Positions 18,460 to 27,095 of a stretch of DNA of 64,000 bases are shown piece by piece (within the stretch, counting starts at the first letter, position 1; the number at the start of each line of letters is the position of its first letter). Source of the stretch: Herpetosiphonaceae bacterium (GTDB taxonomy: Bacteria; Chloroflexota; Chloroflexia; Chloroflexales; Kallotenuaceae); NCBI GenBank assembly GCA_013821605.1, contig JACDGP010000004.1:36395-100394 (forward strand), given 5' to 3'. The notes under the pieces were generated by a model that was not told the DNA's origin, ran no database searches, and worked only from the letters and a program-made list of their open reading frames with translations. A program made the translations under genes and the position numbers.

Positions 18460-19197
18460 TTACCGTGATTGCTTGTCACGCCATGCTTCGTATTCCGCGC
18501 GTGCCTCTGCCGATAAGGGGTAGTACTTGCGGAGATCGCCTCCCTCCGCCAGTCGCATGCGTGAAAAATCTTCCCACTCCGCATGTTCGCTTGCGGCACG
18601 CAGAAGCTCCGGCGCGAGCTTGATCGGCACGACAACAACCCCGTCATCGTCAGCGACAATAATATCGCCCGGCATCACCAATGCGTTCCCACAGGCGATC
18701 GGGACATTGACGGCAAACGGGACGATATTGGTCTGGGTATGGAAATTAGGAGTGACACCGCGCAGCCATAGACCAAGCCCAAGCTCCTTTGCCTTCGGGT
18801 AATCGCGGATACACCCGTCGATAATCACGCCGCTCCCTCCACGCCCCTTGAAATAAGTCAGCATCATCTCACCAAAAACGCCACTGCTCATATCGCCACG
18901 AGCGTCGACGACCACGACGTCACCGGGCTGCGTATGGTAGAGGACATGCCGGTGAAGCTGCCGTTCGGGATCCACATATTCGTCGACCCGGTACAAATCC
19001 TCGCGTTTCGGCATGAACTGCAAGGTTAGAGCTGGACCTACTACCGTCGTTCCTGGGGTCCAACTGAGAGGTCCCCGGATCTGCGGGTCGCGAATACCCA
19101 GGCGACTCAATTCTCCACTGGCCGTCGCGCTGCCGATTGCGGCTAGCCCTTCGATCAATTCCTTTGCCGGTCGTTCAATGTCCAATGTCTCAATCAT
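18460..19197 (-). CDS. RraA/HMG aldolase-like family protein
   Basis: A 245-residue protein of the RraA-like fold shared by 4-hydroxy-4-methyl-2-oxoglutarate aldolases and the RNase E inhibitor RraA. The motif GEMMLTYFKGRGGSGVIIDG followed by CIRD matches the G-x20-R-D signature of aldolase members, and DARGDMSSG fits the metal/pyruvate site. It is longer than E. coli RraA (about 160 residues), which favours an aldolase/lyase acting on 2-keto acids. The ATG at 19197 has GAGGGAATTG in front; a TTG at 19215 would add six residues. Convergent with the ThuA gene. Confidence 0.85.
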   Translation of the reverse strand: MIETLDIERPAKELIEGLAAIGSATASGELSRLGIRDPQIRGPLSWTPGTTVVGPALTLQFMPKREDLYRVDEYVDPERQLHRHVLYHTQPGDVVVVDARGDMSSGVFGEMMLTYFKGRGGSGVIIDGCIRDYPKAKELGLGLWLRGVTPNFHTQTNIVPFAVNVPIACGNALVMPGDIIVADDDGVVVVPIKLAPELLRAASEHAEWEDFSRMRLAEGGDLRKYYPLSAEARAEYEAWRDKQSR

Positions 19198-19236
19198 CAA
19201 TTCCCTCGCTGCCAAGTATGCCCGATAAGTAAGTGC

Positions 19237-19467
19237 CTAGTGGTTGGCGGTGCGGAATGCTGCAACTTCCGCACGTAGCTTTCGCACCGTCGTGGGAACA
19301 CCAGAAATAACCAGCACAGCCAGAAACCCATCAAGCAGCCTGTTTCCCAATGACGATGTCAGAAGTGCATCGCGCAGGAGGTAGGCAGTGGTGACCACAA
19401 ATACGAGCGTTATCACTGCAAACCAGACGATCCGCTTCTTACTCCTCTCGACCTGTGGTGTCATCAC
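19237..19467 (-). CDS. Small two-TM hypothetical membrane protein
   Basis: A 76-residue protein with a charged N terminus (MMTPQVERSKKR), a first hydrophobic segment IVWFAVITLVFVVTTAYLL and a second, FLAVLVISGVPTTV, followed by a basic-acidic tail. No family is recognised. GGAGGCACG precedes the start. It lies 39 bases upstream of the RraA-like gene on the same strand and could be co-transcribed with it. Confidence 0.6.
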   Translation of the reverse strand: MMTPQVERSKKRIVWFAVITLVFVVTTAYLLRDALLTSSLGNRLLDGFLAVLVISGVPTTVRKLRAEVAAFRTANH

Positions 19468-19707
19468 GTGCCTCCTTGCAATCCTAAGTATACTGCTCTC
19501 CGCTAACCACTTATTAGTGTCCCACAGCTTGCCTCTATTTCGTTGTGCCTCTTTGGCTCAGTCGTATGCATGGTCGTTAGCCAACACTTCTTATAAGTTT
19601 CGTTAGAAGAAGTACTTGCTAGTTAATAGATAGTGCCAATCGCTGCAATCCTATTGGAGCATGTGCACACCGCTGTCCATGGCCTGCAGGGGCGGTCCGC
19701 CATCTTG

Positions 19708-19809
19708 CTAGGGCTGTGACTGTTTCTTGGCTAGCGGGGCACAACTTGGCGCGAGGACAAGGAATGCGCAACAGAACATGACTATGCACAGGTATTGCTT
19801 GCTATACAT
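19708..19809 (-). CDS. Tiny putative lipoprotein, 33 residues
   Basis: Starts MYSKQYLCIVMFCCAFLVLA and continues PSCAPLAKKQSQP. This is a complete lipoprotein signal peptide with a lipobox-like L-A-P-S-C, then only ten further residues. A strong GGAGAGGGAG site stands just before the ATG. It may be a genuine mini-lipoprotein (entericidin-like in size) or the start of a decayed gene. The rest of the 466-base gap between 19468 and 19933 shows no other reading frame that I trust; it must hold the promoter of the enolase-superfamily gene. Confidence 0.4.
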   Translation of the reverse strand: MYSKQYLCIVMFCCAFLVLAPSCAPLAKKQSQP

Positions 19810-19933
19810 GATGCTCCCTCTCCAGCAGAAGTATGATGCCATATAATAGTTCCCATGGGCATTATAAACATGCTGTGTGCGAACAGGTGAGTGCGGAGCT
19901 CGGTATCATCGATTATAGCGAAGGGGCTAGCAA

Positions 19934-21124
19934 ATGAAAATTACGGATCTGAAGACCACTATTTTGGGGCAACATCCTATCATCCGTATCACAACCGATG
20001 AAGGCATTAGTGGCCTAGGACAGGTCGAGTCGTATAAGCCGTACCTCAGACCCCACATTAATTTCTATAAAGAGCATATTGTTGGCGAGGATCCTACCAA
20101 CGTCGCGCGGGTGATGCTCAAGATTCGTAACCTTGGTGCCTTCAAGCCGTGGGGCAGTGCTGTGAGCGCGATTGAGATGGCACTCTGGGATATCGCGGGC
20201 AAAGCTGCGGGCATTCCCGTGTATAAGTTGCTCGGAGGTAAGGTCCGCGACCGCGTCCGGGTCTATAACGGCGCAGTCCGGTTCCCCATGGCTGGCTATT
20301 CACCCGAGGATTACGCCGAAAATATGGCAAAGATGAAGGCCGCAAAGGAAGGTTTTACGATCATCAAGCAATCGATCGGCTTCCACAGTCCGATGGTTAG
20401 CGAGGTGCCTAATTTTTGGTATGGTGAGCCACAGACGGGCGGCCGCCATCCTCACCGTGGCTTGGTGACTGAGCGCGGGTTGAAGCATGTAATTGCGTGT
20501 GTTGAGGCCATGAAACAGGTCTTAGGAGACGAGATCGGGCTCGCGTTGGACTGCGGTCCGGGCTGGATGGTTCCCGACGCGATAAAGCTGGCTAAGGCAT
20601 TGGAGCCGCTGAACCTGATGTGGCTGGAGGATCTCCTGACAGGCGACTACACGCCATATGTACAGTCCGATCTCTATCGCGAGGTGACGCAGAGTACATC
20701 GACGCCGATCCACACGGGCGAACAGATTTATCTGCGGCAGAACTTTAAAGAACTGATCGAGCGCAAAGCAGTGAATATTGTCGGTCCGGATCCTTGCGAT
20801 GTCGGTGGTATCGCCGAGTTGAAATGGATTGCCGAATACGCGGACCTCCATGGTATCTTGATGGCTCCCCACGGCACCGGCAACGGTCTAATCGGATTGG
20901 CAGCACTCGTACAGGTTGCCGCAACCCTGCCCCAGAACTATATCGCCTTTGAATATCCAATTGGGAACACCGACTGGTGGTACGAGATTGTCGAAGGATT
21001 GCCGAACCCGATCGTCAAAGACGGCTTCATCGAGGTCTGGGATAAACCAGGCATGGGGTTAGAGCTTAATCCTCAAGCGGCCAAGCACTACTTGCCTGCG
21101 GGCGATGAGGATTTTTTCGACTGA
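19934..21124 (+). CDS. Enolase-superfamily (mandelate racemase/muconate lactonizing) protein
   Basis: A 396-residue enzyme with the N-terminal capping domain and a modified TIM barrel. Metal ligands are visible at the ends of barrel strands: Asp206 in GLALDCGPG, Glu in LMWLEDLL and Glu in TPIHTGEQ. A His in MAPHGTGNG is the probable general base. KQSIGFHS takes the place of the usual K-x-K on strand 2. Such residues suit a sugar-acid dehydratase, but the substrate cannot be told from the sequence. AAGGGG lies eight bases before the ATG. Monocistronic; convergent with the YdeI-like gene 20 bases on. Confidence 0.9.
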   Translation: MKITDLKTTILGQHPIIRITTDEGISGLGQVESYKPYLRPHINFYKEHIVGEDPTNVARVMLKIRNLGAFKPWGSAVSAIEMALWDIAGKAAGIPVYKLLGGKVRDRVRVYNGAVRFPMAGYSPEDYAENMAKMKAAKEGFTIIKQSIGFHSPMVSEVPNFWYGEPQTGGRHPHRGLVTERGLKHVIACVEAMKQVLGDEIGLALDCGPGWMVPDAIKLAKALEPLNLMWLEDLLTGDYTPYVQSDLYREVTQSTSTPIHTGEQIYLRQNFKELIERKAVNIVGPDPCDVGGIAELKWIAEYADLHGILMAPHGTGNGLIGLAALVQVAATLPQNYIAFEYPIGNTDWWYEIVEGLPNPIVKDGFIEVWDKPGMGLELNPQAAKHYLPAGDEDFFD

Positions 21125-21144
21125 TTGCTAGACGTAGCGCTCAA

Positions 21145-21720
21145 TCACTCGGGCTTAGTCTGCCGTGTTAGCGAGCGTATGGTTCGGCCCTGCCCAGAGT
21201 CTTCGATCAGCGTAGCAAGCCGCTTGAGCTTGGTTTCTTCTTTTTTCGCGCTGATGACCCACCAGATGGCAGTCCGGCGATACCAGGGAGGCTGGGCTTG
21301 AAAGAAATCCCAGGCTCCTTGGTTAGCACGAAATTGTTGCTCATACTCCACACTCAACTCAGCGCTTGTTTGTTCATAGGCGTAGATGGCGGACTTTTCC
21401 GGGGTGCGTTCCGCAAATGCTTTGAGACCGGCAGGCTGCATTCGTCCCAGACTGGAGAGTTCCTCGACACGTTGGATGTTAACAGCACTCCATATGCTCC
21501 GTCGTTTTCGTGGCGTGAAGCGAATGGTGTAACTTACGTTATCAATGCCTTTGCGTATGCCATCAATCCAGCCAAAGCACAGGGCTTCGTCTACCGCTTC
21601 GGGCCAGGTGATGCTGGGCTTGCCAGAGCCTTTTTTATAAAATCCGACCCACAACTCCTCGCTTGTGGCATGCTGCACTTCAAACCATCTTCGGAAGTCA
21701 GCGGGGGTTGCGAAGAACAT
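21145..21720 (-). CDS. YdeI/OmpD-associated family protein
   Basis: A 191-residue protein from MFFATPADFRRWF. Family marks are SEELWVGFYKKGSGKPSITW, the very conserved EAVDEALCFGWIDG, FTPRKRRSIWSAVNIQRVEEL and a C-terminal WWVISAKKEETKLKRLATLI segment. The family has been linked to bacteriocin protection and polymyxin response, but its molecular role is not settled. An upstream in-frame GTG at 21771 would add 17 residues that are not family-like. TATAAT lies in that stretch, so it may be promoter instead. It is downstream of the AhpD-like gene on the same strand. Confidence 0.85.
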   Translation of the reverse strand: MFFATPADFRRWFEVQHATSEELWVGFYKKGSGKPSITWPEAVDEALCFGWIDGIRKGIDNVSYTIRFTPRKRRSIWSAVNIQRVEELSSLGRMQPAGLKAFAERTPEKSAIYAYEQTSAELSVEYEQQFRANQGAWDFFQAQPPWYRRTAIWWVISAKKEETKLKRLATLIEDSGQGRTIRSLTRQTKPE

Positions 21721-21755
21721 AGAATTTGTCGATCCTTGGATCTTATCGGTCAAGA

Positions 21756-22298
21756 TTATACCTTTTTCCACAACTGCTGCGATGGCACACGGAGAGCGCG
21801 GTTGAACTTACTCGAAGAATTTTCCCAGGCAATGATCATCGTTAACTCGATCAGGGCATCGTCATCATAGACATCGCGTAGGCGTGCAAATAAGGCGTCA
21901 CTGACATCGCGGCCCGTGATGGTCATACAATCGGCATACTCGAGACTTAGACGTTCCACCTCGGTATAGAGCGGGCTGCTGGCGTACTGGGGGAGAGCCA
22001 CGAGCTTCTCATCTGATACCCCTAAGGCACTGCCAACGGCAGCATTAATGTCCTGTCAAAACTCACAGCCATTCAAGGCTGCTACCCGCCGGTTGATCAA
22101 TGCTTGTAACGCGCTATCGATCAAGCCGGACGAGTCAATGCCGGTCCACATCGTGCGGACACCGCGAAAGATCGTGGGGCAGCGGGCATAAAGCAGGTGG
22201 TTGAGGAGCGGTGCGCCCCACTGCTTGACCTGGGCCTGAAATACTGCGTGGATAGGGCCAGCAACGTGATCGGGGTCTACTCCGTCAATACGGGCCAT
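21756..22298 (-). CDS. AhpD-like carboxymuconolactone decarboxylase family protein with in-frame TGA (candidate selenoprotein)
   Basis: From ATG 22298 (MARIDGVDPDHVAG) one frame runs to 21756 with a single interruption, a TGA at 22056-22058. Both sides are the same family: GAPLLNHLLYARCPTIFRG before it, QDINAAVGSALGVSDEKLV and SSPLYTEVERLSLEYAD after it. The TGA falls exactly on the second redox cysteine of the family motif, LNGCEF-[TGA]-QDIN, giving Cys78-x-x-U81. If read as selenocysteine the protein has 180 residues, normal for the family. A hairpin with a GUU loop follows. The alternative is a nonsense mutation of TGC or TGT. The predicted role is peroxide or thiol redox chemistry. Confidence 0.7.
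22028..22044 (-). promoter_or_regulatory. SECIS-like hairpin after the in-frame TGA
   Basis: On the minus strand CUGCC-GUU-GGCAG is a perfect five-pair stem with a three-base loop, extended by two wobble pairs. The loop starts with G and lies 18 bases after the UGA. This fits the general rules for bacterial SECIS elements (short loop opening with G, some 16-37 bases from the UGA). It is also coding sequence, so chance pairing is possible. Confidence 0.5.
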
Positions 22299-22314
22299 GG
22301 CGTGTAGGCTCCTT

Positions 22315-22343
22315 ACTATAAAAGTTATTGCTTGATGCCGCAA
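22315..22343 (-). promoter_or_regulatory. Possible sigma-70 promoter of the AhpD-like gene
   Basis: On the minus strand TTGCGG and TATAGT are separated by exactly 17 bases, just before the AhpD-like gene. Transcription would begin within about 12 bases of the ATG, and the AAGGAG ribosome site directly follows the -10 box, so the mRNA leader would be very short. Weak evidence. Confidence 0.3.
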
Positions 22344-22426
22344 GTGTAGCATAGCAATCCTGTCCTTGAAAGCGGTTACACTTGTAGGGCAGCGTTTATG
22401 ACTGACACGACAAAAAGGAGTTAGAA

Positions 22427-22759
22427 ATGGCGACGACCGGAGTGCAGATCGAGCAACTCAAGGCCGGGAGCGGCGCGAAGCCGCAGACGGGTGATATGGT
22501 GCAGGTGCACTACACGGGTTGGCTGACGGACGGCAAAAAATTCGATAGCTCAGTTGATCGTGGCAAACCCTTTGAGTTCAAGCTGGGCGCAGGCCAGGTG
22601 ATTAAGGGTTGGGACGAGGGCGTGGCGACGATGCATATCGGCGAAAAAGCGCGCCTGACGATTCCGCCGGAGTTGGGCTATGGTGCGCGCGGAGCCGGAG
22701 GAGTGATTCCACCCAATGCGACGCTCGTGTTCGAGGTCGAATTACTCGGCGTGAAGTAG
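22427..22759 (+). CDS. FKBP-type peptidyl-prolyl cis-trans isomerase
   Basis: A 110-residue single-domain FKBP. Conserved segments are [36 protein letters not shown] and [20 protein letters not shown], with the Tyr, Phe, Asp, Trp and Tyr residues of the binding pocket all present. There is no signal peptide, so it acts in the cytoplasm as a folding catalyst. AAGGAG stands six bases before the ATG. It is divergent from the AhpD-like gene and followed by a perfect inverted repeat. Confidence 0.95.
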   Translation: MATTGVQIEQLKAGSGAKPQTGDMVQVHYTGWLTDGKKFDSSVDRGKPFEFKLGAGQVIKGWDEGVATMHIGEKARLTIPPELGYGARGAGGVIPPNATLVFEVELLGVK

Positions 22760-22791
22760 GAACTCTCCCCGCAACACGTCCATGAGCAGAC

Positions 22792-22824
22792 AAGGTACCC
22801 ACAGTGGCTGGCCGTGGGTACCTT
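22792..22824 (+). terminator. Terminator-like hairpin after the FKBP gene
   Basis: A perfect 11-base inverted repeat (AAGGTACCCAC and GTGGGTACCTT) with an 11-base loop, 32 bases after the FKBP stop. There is no U-run after it, so it may act as an attenuator or mRNA stabiliser instead. The next gene begins 19 bases later. Confidence 0.5.
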
Positions 22825-22843
22825 AGGGAAAGATGCTAACGCG

Positions 22844-23755
22844 ATGGAAGTGATCGATGCCGCCCTAACTGCAACGCTCTTGCCGTACCCGGCCTTAACG
22901 CAGGCGTTGTATGACATGCTACTAACGAAGCGTGTCGGTCGCGCAACAGCACCACAACGTACCGTACTATCGATCGATGATGGTGGGAGTTTGCTGCTGA
23001 TGCCGGCCACCTCGTCGGAGCTTATGATCGTTAAACTGGTGACGGTGCATCCCCAGAATGATGTGCACGATCTACCCCGCGTCCAAGCAACGCTGCTGGT
23101 GCTTGACGCACGGACGGGTCGCCGTCTGTATCTGTTAGATGGGGAAACGGCGACGGCACGCCGTACTGCTGCACTTTCGCTGCTTGCGGCGAAGCGACTT
23201 GTGCCAACTTGTAATGGGATATTGCTGATTATCGGTGCTGGTATTCAAGCCCGCGCTCATCTTGAGGCATTTGCTCAGGGCTTCGACCTTCAGGAGGCGT
23301 ATATTGCGTCCCGCACGTTGGCGAGCGCGCAACGGCTGGCCAGCCAGGCTCAGCAACTGGGTGTCGTGGCACATGTGACCAGTTCACCATCCGAGGTCCT
23401 CAGGGATGCGACACTGATTGTTACGGCGACAACCAGTGTCGAACCTGTGGTTACGAATGATGTGCATCCGGATGCGTTCGTTGCCGCGGTTGGTGCTTAC
23501 CGTCCTGATATGGCGGAATTGCCGGCGGAGTTGGTGCGTCGCTCTACGCTCTATGTCGATACGCTAGAAGGGGCACAAGCAGAGGCGGGCGATCTGCTCC
23601 GGGCTGGGGTGAATTGGGCCAATGTAACGCCGCTGGAGCAGATCATTGACCAGCCGCCATCAGTGCGCAGGGGGCCGATCATCTTTAAGAGTGTTGGTCA
23701 TGCCCTATGGGATTTGGCAGCTGCGGAGGTTGTGCATCGTAGCAGGACGCGCTAA
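22844..23755 (+). CDS. Ornithine cyclodeaminase/mu-crystallin family reductase
   Basis: A 303-residue NAD(P)-dependent protein from MEVIDAALTATLL. The Rossmann motif is GILLIIGAGIQARAHLEAF, preceded by DGETATARRTAALSLLAAKRL, the family signature in which the Arg and the T-A-x-R pattern bind the carboxylate. Absence of the strict ornithine-cyclodeaminase Asp motif and the short length favour a delta-1-pyrroline-2-carboxylate reductase-type or other imine reductase. An in-frame GTG at 22814 falls inside the upstream hairpin and is less likely as start. The stop overlaps the stop of the convergent flavin oxidase gene by four bases. Confidence 0.85.
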   Translation: MEVIDAALTATLLPYPALTQALYDMLLTKRVGRATAPQRTVLSIDDGGSLLLMPATSSELMIVKLVTVHPQNDVHDLPRVQATLLVLDARTGRRLYLLDGETATARRTAALSLLAAKRLVPTCNGILLIIGAGIQARAHLEAFAQGFDLQEAYIASRTLASAQRLASQAQQLGVVAHVTSSPSEVLRDATLIVTATTSVEPVVTNDVHPDAFVAAVGAYRPDMAELPAELVRRSTLYVDTLEGAQAEAGDLLRAGVNWANVTPLEQIIDQPPSVRRGPIIFKSVGHALWDLAAAEVVHRSRTR

Positions 23756-24945
23756 GGGGAAGCGCCCTTGAAGCGGGCGAACTGAAAGCTGCTTATGTCA
23801 ATCGTGCTCGTGCCGGTCGTGACTAATTCCGCAAGGATCTCGCCTACTGCCGCAGAATGTTTGAAGCCGTGGCCGGAGCATGGCGACGCGATAATGACAT
23901 TGGGGAAGTGCGGAAGGCGGTCGATCACAAAGCCATGGTCAGGAGTCACCGTGTACAGGCAGGAGACAGACTTGATGGCACGGGGACCAATGCCGCGCAG
24001 GTGCGGCGCAACGGCGTGGTGATAGATGTGCTCTAGCTCTGGGGTCGTTACAGTGCGGTCACTGGTTTCCGCCGTCGTCAGGTCATGGTAGTGTTCAGTG
24101 CCGACTTTGATGCCGCCGTGCGGTCCGTCGATGGCAGGGAAGCCATAGATGAGGTCGTCAGGGCCGTCACCGAAGATCCAGATATAGATCGGAAAGTTGT
24201 CCGGGAGATACGGCGCAATCTCAGCCGGAAGCTCAAACCAGGAGACCACCTGACGGAAGATTTGAAACGAGCGGGCGTACGATGGTGCGAGAAATTCGGG
24301 AAGCCAGGCACCGGCGGAGATGATGATTTGTTCGGCCGTATATGACCCACGGACCGTTCTTACCGACCCTACATCACCAGAGGCAGCGGGCGTGATCTCT
24401 AGCACCCGTTCGTTCAATTGCACCGCAGCCCCAAGCTGGCGTGCTAGCGCGATTTGCGCTGCAACACACCGTTCTGGCCGAAGAAAGCCGGCACCAGGCT
24501 CGAAATAGCCGGTCTCATTACCCTGCAGAATGAACGAGCCGAAGCGGCGGCGGATCTCCGCCGTTGACAGGAGTTCGTGAGCAATCCCGTATTTCTGAGC
24601 AAGCGCGATAGTGTTGTTGAGAAATCCCGTGGCACCATGCCACGCTGCCGTCCTCTCAGGGCCGCTCATAATCAGACCACCAGTAATGGTCAAGAGACTC
24701 TGGCCGGTCGCCTGCTCGATCTCTCGCCATAGTTCATGGGAGCGAAGGACGAGGGGGATATAGGCTTCACCCTCGACTACGGCCCGACGAGTGATACGAC
24801 TATCGCCATGGATCGAGCCATAGGTGTGGGGCGGCGAGAAGCGGTCAAGGCCTAGAACACGACAGCCACGTTTTGCAAGCTGATAGACGGCCGCGCTGCC
24901 CATCGCGCCGAGGCCCACGACAATCGCATCATAATCATTGGTCAA
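23752..24945 (-). CDS. solA: N-methyl-L-tryptophan oxidase/monomeric sarcosine oxidase-like flavoenzyme
   Basis: A 397-residue FAD enzyme. The N terminus has the dinucleotide loop VVGLGAMGSAAVYQLAKRG, then SIHGDSRITRRAV typical of monomeric sarcosine oxidases. GYFEPGAGFLRPERCVAAQ follows in the substrate domain, and SPCSGHGFKHSAAVGE holds the Cys used for covalent FAD attachment. The family oxidises N-methyl amino acids to the amino acid, formaldehyde and H2O2; which N-methyl substrate is used here is unknown. The ATG overlaps the stop of the upstream glycosidase gene by four bases, so both are in one operon. Confidence 0.85.
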   Translation of the reverse strand: MTNDYDAIVVGLGAMGSAAVYQLAKRGCRVLGLDRFSPPHTYGSIHGDSRITRRAVVEGEAYIPLVLRSHELWREIEQATGQSLLTITGGLIMSGPERTAAWHGATGFLNNTIALAQKYGIAHELLSTAEIRRRFGSFILQGNETGYFEPGAGFLRPERCVAAQIALARQLGAAVQLNERVLEITPAASGDVGSVRTVRGSYTAEQIIISAGAWLPEFLAPSYARSFQIFRQVVSWFELPAEIAPYLPDNFPIYIWIFGDGPDDLIYGFPAIDGPHGGIKVGTEHYHDLTTAETSDRTVTTPELEHIYHHAVAPHLRGIGPRAIKSVSCLYTVTPDHGFVIDRLPHFPNVIIASPCSGHGFKHSAAVGEILAELVTTGTSTIDISSFQFARFKGASP

Positions 24946-26273
24946 GCCGGTCCACCACCGCCACGCACGATGACATCATTGACCTCGCTTGCCACTGCCG
25001 CTGCCGGCTTTGCCGCCACCAGATCATTGAACAGCGGCAGATGGCCCGTCCGTAACGCTTGCTCGGCATACAAGAACATCGCGGCTGACCAAGCTTGTTG
25101 TGCATAGCCCATGGGCTGGCCCCGCTCGCCGTGGAGCCATTCGTTGAACTCCCATTCCCCATCCAATCCCTGATGGTTCGCCAGGGCCAGTGAGTCTAGA
25201 AGCTGTTCTGCTAGCGGAGTCCAGCCCTGGCTCACGAGGGCCGCAACATGAAAGCCACCGATCATCGGCCAGATGCCGCCGTTATGATATTGGTGCGGCA
25301 AGTTGAGATTGCGGCTGCGGTAGTAGTCACGCCAATCGCGCTCGCCCGGATAAATCGGTGGATAGATCGCTTTCGTGGGGTACGGTTCTGCCATGCCCAC
25401 TTGTTGCATGTAACGCAGAATATGCGTGGCACGATGGCGGTCGGCAACTCCGGTCAGGATCGCCAACAAATTACCCAGACTATCACACCAATCGCCATAT
25501 TCGCGAAAGGCAACCCAGGGCAGGTAGAAGGGGCGACTAGAGATGGTGCCGATATTGTGGTAGACCATGAACCATTCTAAGCGGATCGCCTTCAGGCGGT
25601 CCAAATGCTCGGCAAAATGATCGGAGACCCAGCAGCGGTCGATCCACATCAGCAGATTCAGCCGCTCATGAATACCGGCCGCGTCCACCACGGGTTGATG
25701 CTTGATCGTTGCGGGCGCGGCATGTACTGCCAACTCTTGGAAGGCCAGCACGGCAGCATAATACAGGACATTGTCATACAGGGTGTTGTAATGGACGGCT
25801 AACAAGTCCATCCAGTTGCCGGCCTCTGGTACCTCAAGCAGGCCGCAGGCATTCATATCCTGGTATTCCAGCCAGACGATCGCTTGCGCAATGGATGACC
25901 AGTGCCGCTCCAAAAAGGCGTGGTCGCCTGTTTGTTTGAAATACAGATAATGACCAAGTATGAACCACAAGTTCGAATCGACCGCACCAGCATTTTCGGT
26001 ACTCACGGATCCGGAGTCAGGGTTCACATTGAGCTGGATCAGGCCGAGGGCAGACTGGTGAATGCCCATGATCTCAAGCGAAGCGCGACCGGCACGCATT
26101 AACTCTGCATCGCCACTCGCAACAGCCCCCAGAAATGTGATGACGCTGTCGCGAGCCCAGGTCTGTGGGTAGCCTGCTGCCAAGCTAGAGGCACGAAAGC
26201 CATAGGGTGTGGCACACGCATGCAGAATCGTAAGCGCCCGTTCGCGGGCTTGCTCAATGGTGATACGAGGCAT
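24942..26273 (-). CDS. Six-hairpin glycosidase-like protein (amylo-alpha-1,6-glucosidase/GH100-type)
   Basis: A 443-residue (alpha/alpha)6-barrel protein. TWARDSVITFLGAVASGD near residue 40 resembles the substrate-binding RD motif of glycogen debranching glucosidases. GLLEVPEAGNWMDLL and YHNGGIWPMIGGFHVAAL resemble motifs of both debranching enzymes and neutral invertases. It lacks the N-terminal domain of full debranching enzymes and has no signal peptide. A role in cytoplasmic alpha-glucan or sucrose-type hydrolysis is probable, but the substrate is not decided. It lies 18 bases after the acetyltransferase gene and overlaps the oxidase gene. Confidence 0.8.
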   Translation of the reverse strand: MPRITIEQARERALTILHACATPYGFRASSLAAGYPQTWARDSVITFLGAVASGDAELMRAGRASLEIMGIHQSALGLIQLNVNPDSGSVSTENAGAVDSNLWFILGHYLYFKQTGDHAFLERHWSSIAQAIVWLEYQDMNACGLLEVPEAGNWMDLLAVHYNTLYDNVLYYAAVLAFQELAVHAAPATIKHQPVVDAAGIHERLNLLMWIDRCWVSDHFAEHLDRLKAIRLEWFMVYHNIGTISSRPFYLPWVAFREYGDWCDSLGNLLAILTGVADRHRATHILRYMQQVGMAEPYPTKAIYPPIYPGERDWRDYYRSRNLNLPHQYHNGGIWPMIGGFHVAALVSQGWTPLAEQLLDSLALANHQGLDGEWEFNEWLHGERGQPMGYAQQAWSAAMFLYAEQALRTGHLPLFNDLVAAKPAAAVASEVNDVIVRGGGGPA

Positions 26274-26291
26274 ACCAGGCGCTCCTTGTAT

Positions 26292-27020
26292 TTAGCTGTG
26301 GAGCAGCGCTGAGGCTGTCAGCTCCGCTAAACGCAGCCGCTGCTGACCGTTCGCATCAAAGTTAGCAGAATCGAGCCACTGCTCGAAGGCCCTTTGGAGG
26401 GCCGACCATTCTTGATCGATCATCGCAAACCAGGCAGTATCCCGATTACGGCCTTTGTAGACTGTGGCCTGGCGGAAGATGCCTTCAAAGGAAAAGCCCA
26501 AGCGTTGGGCCGCCGCCCGCGAACGGGCATTCAAGGCATCACACTTCCACTCATAGCGGCGGTAGCCAAGGGCAAAGGCGCGCTGCATCATCAGATACAT
26601 GGCTTCGGTCGCCGCCTGTGTGCGTTGTAAGGCGGGCGCGTAGGCAATGTGACCCACTTCAATCGAGCCACTGGCAGGTGTGATCCGTAGGTAGCTCGCG
26701 ACGCCAACGGCACGGCTGGTAGACAGGTCAACAATAGCATGGAAGAACGGATCATCGCCCGGGCACGTGCGTTGTAGCCAAGCGACATACTGGTCCAGGT
26801 CGGCGAAAGGGCCATAGGCGAGATAAGTCCACATACGCTGTTCAGTATCAGCACTATTCGCCACGTAAAGATCAGGCGCATGGCGGTCGACATCCAGCGG
26901 TTCGACTCGACAATACCGTCCTTCCATGGGCTCGCGCGGTGGGTAGGGCGGTGGCAGCCAATTGGGCAGCGCAGGACCGGTGGGCTGGCCGAGATTATTG
27001 AGTGTGGTCTTCATCATCAT
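26292..27020 (-). CDS. GNAT family N-acetyltransferase
   Basis: About 242 residues starting at a run of three ATG codons (27014-27020) after TGGAAAC. The GNAT core runs from EGRYCRVEPLDVDRHAPDLY to YEWKCDALNARSRAAAQRLGFSFEGIFRQ, the RimJ/RimL-like pattern, with a C-terminal helical extension of about 60 residues. The family transfers acetyl from acetyl-CoA to amino groups; the acceptor is unknown. First gene of a minus-strand operon with the glycosidase and oxidase. The frame extends upstream to 27389, but that part lies opposite the neighbouring sugar-isomerase gene and is not family-like. Confidence 0.85.
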   Translation of the reverse strand: MMMKTTLNNLGQPTGPALPNWLPPPYPPREPMEGRYCRVEPLDVDRHAPDLYVANSADTEQRMWTYLAYGPFADLDQYVAWLQRTCPGDDPFFHAIVDLSTSRAVGVASYLRITPASGSIEVGHIAYAPALQRTQAATEAMYLMMQRAFALGYRRYEWKCDALNARSRAAAQRLGFSFEGIFRQATVYKGRNRDTAWFAMIDQEWSALQRAFEQWLDSANFDANGQQRLRLAELTASALLHS

Positions 27021-27095
27021 GTTTCCATGCAGACTAGCACGAACGTCAAGTCGATGGGGTGATGTACAATAGGGCCACCTGAGCGGGAGGTGCCC

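Noticed and set aside
21756..22352. Two separate genes on either side of the TGA at 22056
   Set aside because: Both parts match consecutive portions of one family and stay in one frame. The second part has no ribosome site at its own putative start, and neither half would be a complete domain.
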